A stretch of 17,095 nt of DNA from Candidatus Desulfofervidaceae bacterium (lineage in GTDB: Bacteria > Desulfobacterota > Desulfofervidia > Desulfofervidales > Desulfofervidaceae), in NCBI GenBank assembly GCA_021160485.1, contig JAGHCL010000084.1:1-17095 (forward strand). The letters run 5' to 3'. Every line of letters starts with the position of its first letter. Positions within the stretch are counted from its first letter, which is position 1. The translations under genes were made by a program, and so were the position numbers. Under the pieces are notes generated by a model, which worked only from the letters and a program-made list of their open reading frames with translations, had not been told where the DNA came from and ran no database searches. Positions 1 through 6,849 of the stretch are shown here, piece by piece.

Positions 1-206
1 AACTACGAAAAACATTTAGTCATACCCTCTAGATGCCCACATTGTAAAACAGACTTGCAAGAAAAAGAAAAAATTTTTTCTTTTGGAAAAAGTACAAATG
101 GACTTGTGTAGGCTGTGGTTTTAGCGTAAGCAGTAAAGAAAGTTTTATAATATTATCTGATAAAATTAAGCGAATTGTTAAAAGACAGATTGAGTTAAAA
201 AAATGA
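1..206 (+). pseudogene. 3' fragment of a zinc-ribbon protein, apparent frameshift
   Basis: Only the C-terminal end lies in the window. In frame 1 it reads a CPHC pair and then hits TAG at 109-111. Moving to the frame that ends with TGA at 204-206 gives a second pair, CVGCG, and a basic tail (KIKRIVKRQIELKK). The two cysteine pairs about 25 residues apart look like one zinc ribbon split by a frameshift; adding one T to the T-rich stretch at about 75-84 restores a single frame. Its stop overlaps the ATG at 203 in the ATGA style, so it was probably co-transcribed with the next broken gene. The parent family is not recognised. A base-calling error at a homopolymer cannot be excluded, but a second break nearby favours real decay. 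Confidence 0.45.
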
Positions 207-573
207 AAAGCTTGCTAAATTAGGTTTACGAGGAGTGGTTTAGCAAATATCCTGATGAAGAAAAAGAAGATTTCAGAAACCGCTTGCGATCTGATGATTG
301 GAGCTTTTATTCGGCATTTTTTGAACTTTATCTTTATAACATGCTTTTGAAACTTGGCTTTGGAGTAGAAATTCATCCTAAAGTGGGACAAAAGAGGCAC
401 CCAGATCTATCTTTTTATTAGAAGCTACAACGGTTATGCCTACTAAAGAAGAAAGAGCTACGGAAGCTATAGAAGACCGTATTTATGACACTCTAAACAG
501 AAGAATACACTCGCTAGATTTCTTTATCGGAATTGATAGAACTTTGAATGAAACAGACTTAAACTTATTTTAA
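203..573 (+). pseudogene. broken gene, possible PD-(D/E)xK nuclease-like protein
   Basis: From ATG 203 the frame hits TAG at 221. The same frame then stays open from about 224 to the TAG at 419 and reads like a real protein: EEWFSKYPDEEKEDF, then SAFFELYLYNMLLKLGFGVEIHP, then a HPD motif. A second shift at the T-run 412-416 (one T missing) leads into FLLEATTV and DFFIGIDRTLN, ending at TAA 571-573. The order H-PD, then E-A after a hydrophobic strand, resembles the active-site region of restriction-endonuclease-like folds, though the usual lysine is not obvious. The E-W-F-x-x-Y-P and SAFFELYL segments seem to belong to a recurrent hypothetical family, but that is from memory. About 115 residues are recoverable, so the gene is probably also truncated. 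The function is unknown. Confidence 0.45.
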
Positions 574-602
574 TCCAGCTCATTTTGCTTATAGTTAACT
601 CC

Positions 603-630
603 TTAACAGAAAATTAACAAAAGCTTAATC
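603..630 (+). promoter_or_regulatory. Candidate Pho box (three 11-bp-spaced half-sites) upstream of pstC
   Basis: TTAACA occurs at 603-608 and 614-619, and TTAATC at 625-630, so the three half-sites are exactly 11 bp apart. PhoB/PhoP-family regulators bind direct repeats on one helix face with about 11-bp spacing, and TTAACA resembles the Bacillus PhoP repeat more than the E. coli CTGTCAT repeat. A further GTTAAC at 594-599 is off this register. The site precedes pstC and the operon encodes its own PhoB, which supports autoregulation. The matching -10 box is not clear. Confidence 0.55.
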
Positions 631-694
631 CTTTTTTTAAAAAAGATTGTTTTAGTAAGCAAAATTAAAATGTCTTATGTAACGCCATATTATA

Positions 695-1588
695 ATGAAT
701 AAATCAGGTAATTCAAAAATGACATTCAATCGGGATAAGCTATTTGAAAAAAGTTTAACCCTCAGCGCTTGGTTAGTCGTTATCTTAGTAGCGGCCATGT
801 GTTTAAGCCTTGTGCTTTATGCGCTACCTGTATTTAGAACAACTGGCTTTGGCTTTCTCTTCCACCGACTTTGGGATCCCCTGCAAGGTAAGTTTGGGGC
901 CATGCCTTTTTTGGTAGGCACCTTACTTACTTCCTTTTTGGCCTTACTTTTTAGTTTGCCTTTTTCTCTGGCCATCGCCATATTTTTAGGAGAATACTTT
1001 AACAGCGGCAAAATTGCCCTCTTTTTTCAAAACACTACCAGTCTTTTGGCCGGTATCCCTTCGGTCATTTATGGTTTTTGGGGCTTGTTTGTCCTGGTCC
1101 CCCTGGTGCGAAAGTTAGAGATAAAATTGGGCGTGCTGCCTTATGGTGTGGGCATCTTTACCGCCTCTCTTATCTTAAGCATCATGATCATTCCTTATGC
1201 CGCCTCTGTCGGGCGGGAGGTTATTAGCCTTGTGCCCTCTGAACTCAAAGAAGCCGCCTATGCCCTTGGGGCAACCAGGTGGGAAGTCATACGGCATGTC
1301 ATTTTTCCTTATGCCCGTTCTGGCATCTTTGCTGGGATCTTACTTTCTTTAGGGCGGGCTATTGGTGAAACGATGGCCGTAACGATGGTCATTGGTAATA
1401 ACAATCAGTTTCCTACTAGCCTTTTTGCCCCAGCCAATACGATGGCCAGTGTGATTGCCAATGAGTTTACTGAGGCCACAAGTGATGTTTATCTCTCAGC
1501 CCTGATAGCAATTGCCCTTTTGTTGTTTTTGGTTACGACGGTTATAAACATTATCGGACGATATATCATTGAAAAACTGAGTGTGTAG
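695..1588 (+). CDS. pstC: Phosphate ABC transporter permease PstC
   Basis: This is one of two inner-membrane permease subunits of the high-affinity phosphate importer PstSCAB. The 297 residues are about the family length. The N-terminal helix is near residues 24-46, further hydrophobic segments follow, and the EAA loop that docks the ATPase starts at about 186 (KEAAYALGATRWEV). The following GRAIGETMAVTMVIG (from about 220) is typical of PstC. The start is uncertain. ATG 695 has no Shine-Dalgarno and overlaps a TATAAT at 691-696. ATG 719 in the same frame has AGG at 706-708 and removes only eight poorly conserved residues, so it may be the true start. It is the first gene of the phosphate operon, and pstA begins 5 bp after its stop. 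No pstS is adjacent. Confidence 0.93.
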   Translation: MNKSGNSKMTFNRDKLFEKSLTLSAWLVVILVAAMCLSLVLYALPVFRTTGFGFLFHRLWDPLQGKFGAMPFLVGTLLTSFLALLFSLPFSLAIAIFLGEYFNSGKIALFFQNTTSLLAGIPSVIYGFWGLFVLVPLVRKLEIKLGVLPYGVGIFTASLILSIMIIPYAASVGREVISLVPSELKEAAYALGATRWEVIRHVIFPYARSGIFAGILLSLGRAIGETMAVTMVIGNNNQFPTSLFAPANTMASVIANEFTEATSDVYLSALIAIALLLFLVTTVINIIGRYIIEKLSV

Positions 1589-1593
1589 GGAAA

Positions 1594-2439
1594 ATGATAG
1601 AAAACTACAGAAAACGAAAGTTGGTTAACACGCTTATGAAGGGATTGGTCTTTTTCTTTACTATTCTTTCCTTGGTCCCCCTTTTGTTTATTTTGTTTTA
1701 TCTCATTAAACAGGGTATTGGCGCCATTAACTGGGAGTTTTTAACTCACCTGCCTAAGCCTGTAGGAGAAAGTGGTGGCGGGGTATTTAATGCCATTGTT
1801 GGCACGATTATCTTAATTGTTCTCTCCACCCTTATGGCCGTGCCTTTAGGGATTGGGGCAGGTATTTATCTAGCTGAGGTAAAGGCTGGTAAACTGGCCT
1901 ATCTCTTACGTCTGGGGACAGACATTTTACAGGGAACACCTTCTATCGTGCTCGGTGTAATTGCCTATCTTTGGGTTGTAAAGCCAATGAAGAGCTTTTC
2001 TGCCCTTGCAGGCAGTGTCGCCTTGGCCATTATGATGCTTCCGATGATTGTTTGTAGTACTGAAGAAACACTAAAACTCATTCCCTATTCCCTTAAAGAG
2101 GCTGCCCTTGCCCTAGGAGTACCCTACTATCGCACAATTTTAAAAGTAATCTTACCAGCAGGATTTAGCGGTATCTTAACAGGTATCCTGTTAGGCATTG
2201 CCCGCATTGCTGGAGAGACGGCCCCACTGCTTTTTACTGCCTTTGGTAGCCCTTATCTCAATCTTAATCCCCTTAAACCAATCAGTGCCTTACCCTTAGT
2301 GGTATTTAACTACGCCTCATCCCCTTATCCAGACTGGTGGCGTCAGGCCTGGGGGGCGTCTTTTGTCTTAACAGTAATGGTGCTTGTTTTTAATCTGGCG
2401 GCCAAGATAGGAACAAGGAAATGGGAGATAAAATTCTAA
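1594..2439 (+). CDS. pstA: Phosphate ABC transporter permease PstA
   Basis: The second permease subunit of the phosphate importer pairs with PstC in the inner membrane. At 281 residues it has the normal length. A membrane helix at about 16-38 follows a basic N-terminus. The conserved [10 protein letters not shown] stretch lies at about 112-121, and the EAA loop from about 169 ([15 protein letters not shown]) is followed by [18 protein letters not shown] (201-218), a characteristic PstA segment. An AGGG overlapping the pstC stop serves as a short-spaced ribosome site. The last 19 bp overlap the start of pstB in another frame, which implies translational coupling and a fixed stoichiometry with the ATPase. 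Confidence 0.93.
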   Translation: MIENYRKRKLVNTLMKGLVFFFTILSLVPLLFILFYLIKQGIGAINWEFLTHLPKPVGESGGGVFNAIVGTIILIVLSTLMAVPLGIGAGIYLAEVKAGKLAYLLRLGTDILQGTPSIVLGVIAYLWVVKPMKSFSALAGSVALAIMMLPMIVCSTEETLKLIPYSLKEAALALGVPYYRTILKVILPAGFSGILTGILLGIARIAGETAPLLFTAFGSPYLNLNPLKPISALPLVVFNYASSPYPDWWRQAWGASFVLTVMVLVFNLAAKIGTRKWEIKF

Positions 2440-3179
2440 CCACTGAACATCTTTATGCCTATTATGATCAGCACTGCGTCTTAAAGGACATCAACATGGC
2501 CATTCCCAAATTTAAGGCTACGGCCATTATGGGCCCATCAGGGTGTGGCAAGACGACCTTGTTGCGGTGTTTTAATCGTCTGCATGAGCTTTCTCCTGGA
2601 GGTAGGATTGAGGGGAAAATCCGATTAAGGAATACAGACTTACTTTCCTTAAACCCTATCCAGGTAAGACGCCGCATTGGCATGGTCTTTCAGCGGCCTA
2701 ATCCTTTTCCAACAATGAGTATCTATGAGAATGTTATTGCTGGATATAGGTTAAATGGCATTAAACTATCTCAAAATAAGGCCGATGAGATCGTAGAACA
2801 GGCCTTAAAAAAGACCGCCCTTTGGGATGAAGTAAAGGACGTGTTATATAGGCGCGGTACATTTCTCTCAGGAGGGCAACAACAGCGCCTCTGCATTGCG
2901 CGTGCCCTAGCGATGAATCCAGAGGTATTGCTTTTAGATGAACCCACCTCTGCTCTGGACCCAAAGGCTACAGCACATATTGAAGAGCTCATTGTGGGAT
3001 TAAAAAAGAGTGTTACTATTGTTATTGTCACTCATAGTATTGGTCAGGCCGGACGTGTAGCTGATTATACAGCCTTTTTATATCTAGGAGAACTAATAGA
3101 ATTTGGTCCCACAGAGAGGCTTTTTACCGCTCCGAAAGATAAGCGGACAGAAGAATATTTAAGTGGTAAATTTGGTTAG
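2421..3179 (+). CDS. pstB: Phosphate ABC transporter ATP-binding protein PstB
   Basis: This is the cytoplasmic ATPase that powers phosphate import through PstCA. All ABC motifs are present: Walker [10 protein letters not shown] at 38-46, Q-loop Q91 followed by RPNPFP (the PstB-typical RPNPFP), signature LSGGQ at 149-153, Walker B VLLLDE at 169-174 and the switch histidine H205. The 252 residues match the family. The start at 2421 lies inside pstA and has AGGA at 2409-2412, 8 bp upstream, so the overlap is supported. The phoU gene follows 9 bp after the stop. Nothing suggests loss of function. Confidence 0.96.
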   Translation: MGDKILTTEHLYAYYDQHCVLKDINMAIPKFKATAIMGPSGCGKTTLLRCFNRLHELSPGGRIEGKIRLRNTDLLSLNPIQVRRRIGMVFQRPNPFPTMSIYENVIAGYRLNGIKLSQNKADEIVEQALKKTALWDEVKDVLYRRGTFLSGGQQQRLCIARALAMNPEVLLLDEPTSALDPKATAHIEELIVGLKKSVTIVIVTHSIGQAGRVADYTAFLYLGELIEFGPTERLFTAPKDKRTEEYLSGKFG

Positions 3180-3188
3180 GAGAAAGGG

Positions 3189-3848
3189 ATGTTAAAAGAA
3201 CGTTTAAATCATTTAAAAGAGTTACTTTTAACCGAGGCCGCCTTGGTAGAAAACATGTTAAAGAAAAGTATTCAGGGGCTGATGGGAAAAAAGATAGACA
3301 TACTGCATGAAGTAATAGAAGAAGATGAACCTATGGTCAACGGCCTTGATATTGAGATTGATAAACTCTCTACCCAAATTTCTGCCTTATACCAACCAGA
3401 AGCAAAACTACTACGGACGATTTTGATGATTATCAAAATCAATTATGATCTGGAAAGGGTTGGTGACCATGCCGTCAATATTGCTCAGAGTGCAGTGGAT
3501 CTCTTGCCCTATAACTTTGCAGAGGTGGAACCTATTATTCGGCAGACAGCTGAAGAAGCGTTAAAAATGCTTCAGGATAGCCTCAATGCCTTCATTCACG
3601 AAGATGAAAAACTGGCCAGAGATATCTGCCAACGGGATGATGTGGTGGATGACTTAAGGGACGAATGTATTAATCGGTTTGTAGATTTAATAAAAAAGAG
3701 ACCAGAGATGAGTGTAGTCTTTGCCCACTTAACACGCATTGTCCGAAGCCTAGAAAGAGTAGCCGACTTGGCAACAAACATTGCTGAAAATACCATTTTT
3801 GTGGTAAAAGGAGAAATAGTAAAACATGGACAGGATGAAAGATTGTAA
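3189..3848 (+). CDS. phoU: Phosphate signalling complex protein PhoU
   Basis: PhoU is the cytoplasmic modulator that links PstSCAB activity to PhoR and represses the Pho response when phosphate is plentiful. The 219 residues form the expected two-fold repeat of three-helix bundles. The acidic metal-binding helices are at 44-58 (EEDEPMVNGLDIEID) and 149-159 (RDDVVDDLRDE), and the paired motifs LERVGDHAVNIAQ (88-100) and LERVADLATNIAE (188-200) are diagnostic. Translation starts at ATG 3189 behind AGGAG (3178-3182), which overlaps the pstB stop. The gene lies between the transporter and the phoB-phoR pair, the usual context. Confidence 0.95.
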   Translation: MLKERLNHLKELLLTEAALVENMLKKSIQGLMGKKIDILHEVIEEDEPMVNGLDIEIDKLSTQISALYQPEAKLLRTILMIIKINYDLERVGDHAVNIAQSAVDLLPYNFAEVEPIIRQTAEEALKMLQDSLNAFIHEDEKLARDICQRDDVVDDLRDECINRFVDLIKKRPEMSVVFAHLTRIVRSLERVADLATNIAENTIFVVKGEIVKHGQDERL

Positions 3849-3944
3849 TGAGTGAAGTGCAATGAATAAAGCTTAGATGCAAAATGGGCAGAATTATACA
3901 TAACAACCAATCACCTATCACGCATTACCCATCACGCATCATGA
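3845..3944. repeat. Short 7-bp tandem repeats in inverted orientation around the phoU-phoB junction
   Basis: From 3910 to 3944 the sequence runs in 7-bp units close to ATCACGC (exact at 3917-3923 and 3931-3937; variants at 3910, 3924 and 3938). From 3845 to 3865 three degenerate 7-bp units close to GTGATGC occur, which is the same motif on the other strand in cyclic register. The two blocks flank about 45 bp. The layout resembles the short tandemly repeated repetitive elements known from cyanobacteria, although that parallel is only by form. The last unit contains the probable phoB start codon. Confidence 0.5.
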
Positions 3945-4633
3945 CGGTTTTTATTGTGGATGACGAGCCAGATATCTGTGAACTTGTCAGTCTACATTTG
4001 GGAAAAAGCGGATTTAAGGTAAAAAGCTTTTTAAATGCCAGCGATTTTTTAGAAACTCTGTCTTCTCAGAAACCCGATTTAATTGTGCTTGATTTAATGT
4101 TACCGGATATGGATGGTTTAGAAATTTGCAAATATTTAAAAACGCAACGTGAAACGGCTGATATTCCCATTATTATGCTTACGGCCAGAGGAGAAGACAC
4201 AGATAAAGTGCTGGGATTAGAACTGGGGGCAGATGACTATGTGACCAAGCCATTTTCTCCTCGGGAATTGATTGCTAGAGTGAAAGCAGTGTTAAGAAGA
4301 GCTCAAACTGCCCAATCTTCTCCTACCTCCCTCATCCAAATTGGAAATATACTTGTCATTGATCCCCAAAGATACGAAGTGTTTGTGGGGGGAGAAAAAA
4401 TTGCCCTTACTCCTACTGAATTTAAAATTTTACTTACTCTGGCCCAAAGGAAGGGGTGGGTATTTACCCGGGAACAATTACTGGAGATCCTTTGGGGCCA
4501 GGAAAAGGCAGTTTTGGATAGAACAATTGATGTCCACATCAAAAACCTGCGGGAGAAATTGAGAACAGCCGGACGGTTAATTAAAAGCATCCGGGGAATA
4601 GGTTATAAAATAGAGGAAGGGGAGGCAGCATAA
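3941..4633 (+). CDS. phoB: Phosphate regulon response regulator PhoB (OmpR/PhoB family)
   Basis: This DNA-binding response regulator is activated by the kinase encoded next to it. From ATG 3941 the protein has 230 residues, the usual PhoB length. The receiver domain is at about 1-120, with the acidic pair D7-D8, phospho-acceptor D51 in LIVLDLMLP, T81 and K103 (VTKPFSPREL). The winged-helix output domain is at about 132-226, with LTPTEFKILLTLAQRKGWVFTR and the wing GIGYKIE. An upstream ATG at 3884 adds 19 residues (HNNQSPITHYPSRI) that merely translate the 7-bp repeats, so 3941 is preferred because the receiver begins there as in homologues. Neither start has a good Shine-Dalgarno. The likely target is the repeat element at 603-630. 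A different OmpR-family identity is unlikely in this context. Confidence 0.9.
   Translation: MTVFIVDDEPDICELVSLHLGKSGFKVKSFLNASDFLETLSSQKPDLIVLDLMLPDMDGLEICKYLKTQRETADIPIIMLTARGEDTDKVLGLELGADDYVTKPFSPRELIARVKAVLRRAQTAQSSPTSLIQIGNILVIDPQRYEVFVGGEKIALTPTEFKILLTLAQRKGWVFTREQLLEILWGQEKAVLDRTIDVHIKNLREKLRTAGRLIKSIRGIGYKIEEGEAA
4613..4624 (+). promoter_or_regulatory. Strong Shine-Dalgarno supporting an AUU start of phoR
   Basis: The end of phoB contains AGGAAGGGGAGG at 4613-4624. Its GGAGG (4620-4624) lies 9 bp before ATT at 4634, the codon directly after the phoB TAA. No ATG, GTG or TTG in the phoR frame is placed to use it; the first TTG is at 4688, far downstream. Confidence 0.5.
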
Positions 4634-6376
4634 ATTAATCGTTTAAAGCTGCATTCTACCTTTTTTAAATTCTTTTTTAGCAATTTATTGCTTATTTTTA
4701 TCTTGTCTGGGCTTATTTTCCTCTTTGCCTTCAAGACCATCCAGACATTTTATTTCCACAATTTAGAAAAACATTTAGGAAAGCTGGCCTTTGCTATAGA
4801 AAACAGTTTTCGTCCATATTTGTATAAAAAGGACAATGAAGCTATAGACCGACTGGCTAAATATTTAGGTAAGAAACTACAGGCTCGAATTACCATCATT
4901 GCCCCGAATGGAGTTGTTTTGGGAGATTCAAAAAGAGATCCTAAAAAAATGGAAAACCATGCCAACCGCCCGGAGGTGAAACAGGCCCTGCAGGGTCAAA
5001 AGGGTTCCTCCCTGCGTTTTAGCGCCACTTTGCACAAGACCATGTTTTATCTTGCCGTTCCGGTTTACCAAGAGAGGCAATTGGTAGGAATTCTCAGAGT
5101 TAGTCTTTTTGCAGAAGACATAAACCACCTGTTAAGTCAAATCAGACTAAGACTTTTAGAATTAACTTTGGTTTTGTCTTTTTTGGCTTCTTTTTTGGCC
5201 CTTTTTTTCTCCCGTAAATTTTCTCATCCTATCCGAATTTTGGCTCAGGCTGTTTCTGCTATTGCCAAAGGTAGATTTCAGACACGAGTGCGTCTTGAAT
5301 CTAAAGATGAGTTAGGACAGCTGGCTAGAGGCTTTAATGAAATGGCTAGTCAAATTGAACTTCTCTTTCAGGAGCTTTCACTAGAAAGAGAGGAACTGAA
5401 GGCTATAATAGAGGGATTACAAGCGGCCCTGGTCGTGCTGGATATGAATGGCCAAATTGTTTTGGCCAATCAGAGCTTCAAGGAAATGGTTGGTTTTGAG
5501 CAAATAGAGAACCGCTTTTACTGGGAAATTTTGCGGGAGCCAGATTTAAATAGTTTTTTAAAGACCTTAAGAGAAAAACCGCAATATCTTTTGCAGGAAA
5601 TTACCATTAAGAACAAAACTTTCCTTTGTAGTGCTACTTTTATTCCCAAGAGGAAAAAATTGGTGCTTATCCTTCACGACCTTACTCCTCTAAAAGAAAT
5701 AAAAAGGGTGAAAAGGGGTCTGGTAGCCAATGTTTCCCATGAGCTTAAGACTCCCCTTACAGCCATTAAAGGGTTTATAGAAACCTTGCTGGAAGAGGAA
5801 GATGATGCTCAAAAGAAGCATTATCTGGAAATTATCAGGCGCCATACAGAAAGGCTGTGTAACATTGTGCAGGACCTGCTTACCCTAAGCGCCCTTGAGA
5901 CAAAAAGCAGCGAGCTCCATATAGAGACAGTCAATCTTTCTCAGTTGCTGGCAGAGATAAAAGAGTTTTTTTCTTCCCGGCTCAGGAGAAAAGGTTTAAC
6001 TTTGACCATAAATATTACCCCTCAGGCAGAAACAATCCGAGTAGATGCCTTTAAACTGGAGCAGCTTTTTATTAATTTAATTGACAATGCCATCAAATAC
6101 ACCGAAAAAGGTGGTATTTCTATCACCATTACACCATCTGACCATAAATACATTAAAATTATCGTGGCCGATACAGGTCTAGGCATTCCTTCAGAACATC
6201 TCCCATACATTTTTGAACGTTTCTACGTGGTCGACAAATCCCGTAGTCGCAGAACAGGGGGCACTGGATTGGGTCTTTCTATTGTCAAACACATTGTCAA
6301 ACTCCATAGAGGTGAGATTAAAGTAGAAAGTCAATTAGGAAAGGGAACAAAATTTATCATCATTTTGCCAAAATAA
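4634..6376 (+). CDS. phoR: Phosphate sensor histidine kinase PhoR
   Basis: This membrane-bound kinase phosphorylates PhoB when phosphate is scarce. Numbered from TTG 4688 it shows: a hydrophobic helix at about 2-22; an extracytoplasmic sensor at about 23-150 with VVLGDSKRDPKKMENH and a following NRPEV, typical of Gram-positive-like PhoR; a second helix at 158-175; HAMP at 175-225; PAS from about 235; the phospho-acceptor H351 in VSHELKTPL; N463 and N467 of the N box; DTGLGI from 495; and GTGLGL at 525-530. Starting at TTG 4688 gives 562 residues but clips the first helix and lacks a ribosome site. The frame is open back to the phoB stop, and translation from ATT 4634 adds INRLKLHSTFFKFFFSNL, a plausible basic leader, with a good Shine-Dalgarno. 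I therefore prefer 4634 (580 residues), with the start uncertain. Confidence 0.88.
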   Translation: MNRLKLHSTFFKFFFSNLLLIFILSGLIFLFAFKTIQTFYFHNLEKHLGKLAFAIENSFRPYLYKKDNEAIDRLAKYLGKKLQARITIIAPNGVVLGDSKRDPKKMENHANRPEVKQALQGQKGSSLRFSATLHKTMFYLAVPVYQERQLVGILRVSLFAEDINHLLSQIRLRLLELTLVLSFLASFLALFFSRKFSHPIRILAQAVSAIAKGRFQTRVRLESKDELGQLARGFNEMASQIELLFQELSLEREELKAIIEGLQAALVVLDMNGQIVLANQSFKEMVGFEQIENRFYWEILREPDLNSFLKTLREKPQYLLQEITIKNKTFLCSATFIPKRKKLVLILHDLTPLKEIKRVKRGLVANVSHELKTPLTAIKGFIETLLEEEDDAQKKHYLEIIRRHTERLCNIVQDLLTLSALETKSSELHIETVNLSQLLAEIKEFFSSRLRRKGLTLTINITPQAETIRVDAFKLEQLFINLIDNAIKYTEKGGISITITPSDHKYIKIIVADTGLGIPSEHLPYIFERFYVVDKSRSRRTGGTGLGLSIVKHIVKLHRGEIKVESQLGKGTKFIIILPK

Positions 6377-6663
6377 GTTGAGTTTTTTAAAATTGCTTCT
6401 CTTTCTCAGATGGCTCCAAAAGAAAACTCCTTATCATAGCCCACATTTTATACAGAATAGATTAGCTTTGACGTCTGATTTGCTGAGCTATAACCAGATT
6501 AGGATAAAACGGAAAAGAAAATACTTGTAAAGGTAGGTAGAAATAGAGTAAAATTAAAATGTAAAGAATGATGGCAAAGCAAAAAATTAACGACCTAAAA
6601 GAAGGGATTTTTACTGCTCAAATTTCATTTTCTAGGAAGATATTATAAAATTGGAGGATAATT
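6377..6663. other. AT-rich intergenic spacer after phoR
   Basis: This is a 287-bp gap between the phosphate block and the next operon. I see no convincing terminator hairpin after phoR; the only inverted pair, TAGCT...AGCTA around 6465-6492, is weak. A possible promoter lies at 6525-6554. A 25-codon frame at 6571-6648 has no strong ribosome site and is not called. Confidence 0.5.
6525..6554 (+). promoter_or_regulatory. Possible promoter for the 6664-11955 operon
   Basis: TTGTAA at 6525-6530 is followed after 18 bp by TAAAAT at 6549-6554. It is a moderate match to a housekeeping promoter in very AT-rich DNA, so chance is possible. It is the best candidate upstream of the small cysteine-rich gene. 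Confidence 0.25.
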
Positions 6664-6849
6664 ATGCAAGAACAAAATGAGGGAGAAATCAAGAAGGCCC
6701 TTTTGGCCATTTCCCAAGATGGTAGGGTTAGGTGTCCTGATTGCCTGGCAGTAGCCCAACAATTTAATGTCAAACCTATCGTTATTGGACGTTTGTGTAA
6801 TGAGTTGAAATTAAAAATTTGTGGTTGCCAGTTGGGGTGTTTTAAATGA
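6664..6849 (+). CDS. Small six-cysteine helix-turn-helix-like protein
   Basis: This gene encodes a 61-residue protein with six cysteines (C24, C27, C45, C53, C55, C59) arranged as RCPDC and CGCQLGCF. Between them, LAVAQQFNVKPIVIGRLCNEL (about 29-49) has the spacing of a helix-turn-helix, with a cysteine in the second helix. It is a real gene: GGAGG at 6653-6657 is 6 bp before the ATG, and its stop overlaps the next start as ATGA. Similar short proteins ending in CQLGCF occur in sulfate-reducing bacteria as far as I recall, but I know no function. A role as a metal- or redox-responsive regulator, or as a small Fe-S or zinc protein serving the radical SAM enzyme, is inference only. Confidence 0.8.
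   Translation: MQEQNEGEIKKALLAISQDGRVRCPDCLAVAQQFNVKPIVIGRLCNELKLKICGCQLGCFK

Noticed and set aside
632..646. CTTTTTTTAAAAAAG palindrome as a terminator before pstC
   Set aside because: The stem would be only A-T pairs with no loop, so it is not a plausible intrinsic terminator; it probably only makes bent or easily melted promoter DNA.
3596..3910. 104-codon - strand frame over the end of phoU and the 7-bp repeats
   Set aside because: Its sequence is low in coding character and antisense to conserved PhoU motifs.
3884..3940. N-terminal extension of PhoB from ATG 3884
   Set aside because: The extra 19 residues just translate the tandem repeats, and the receiver domain begins at 3941; still possible because neither start has a good ribosome site.
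3845..3944. The 7-bp repeats as a CRISPR array or insertion-sequence end
   Set aside because: Units are 7 bp with no spacers, and there is no transposase or target duplication nearby.
6571..6648. 25-codon open frame starting MAKQKINDLKEG before the six-cysteine gene
   Set aside because: No convincing ribosome site, very short, in AT-rich DNA, and no recognisable family; kept only as spacer content.
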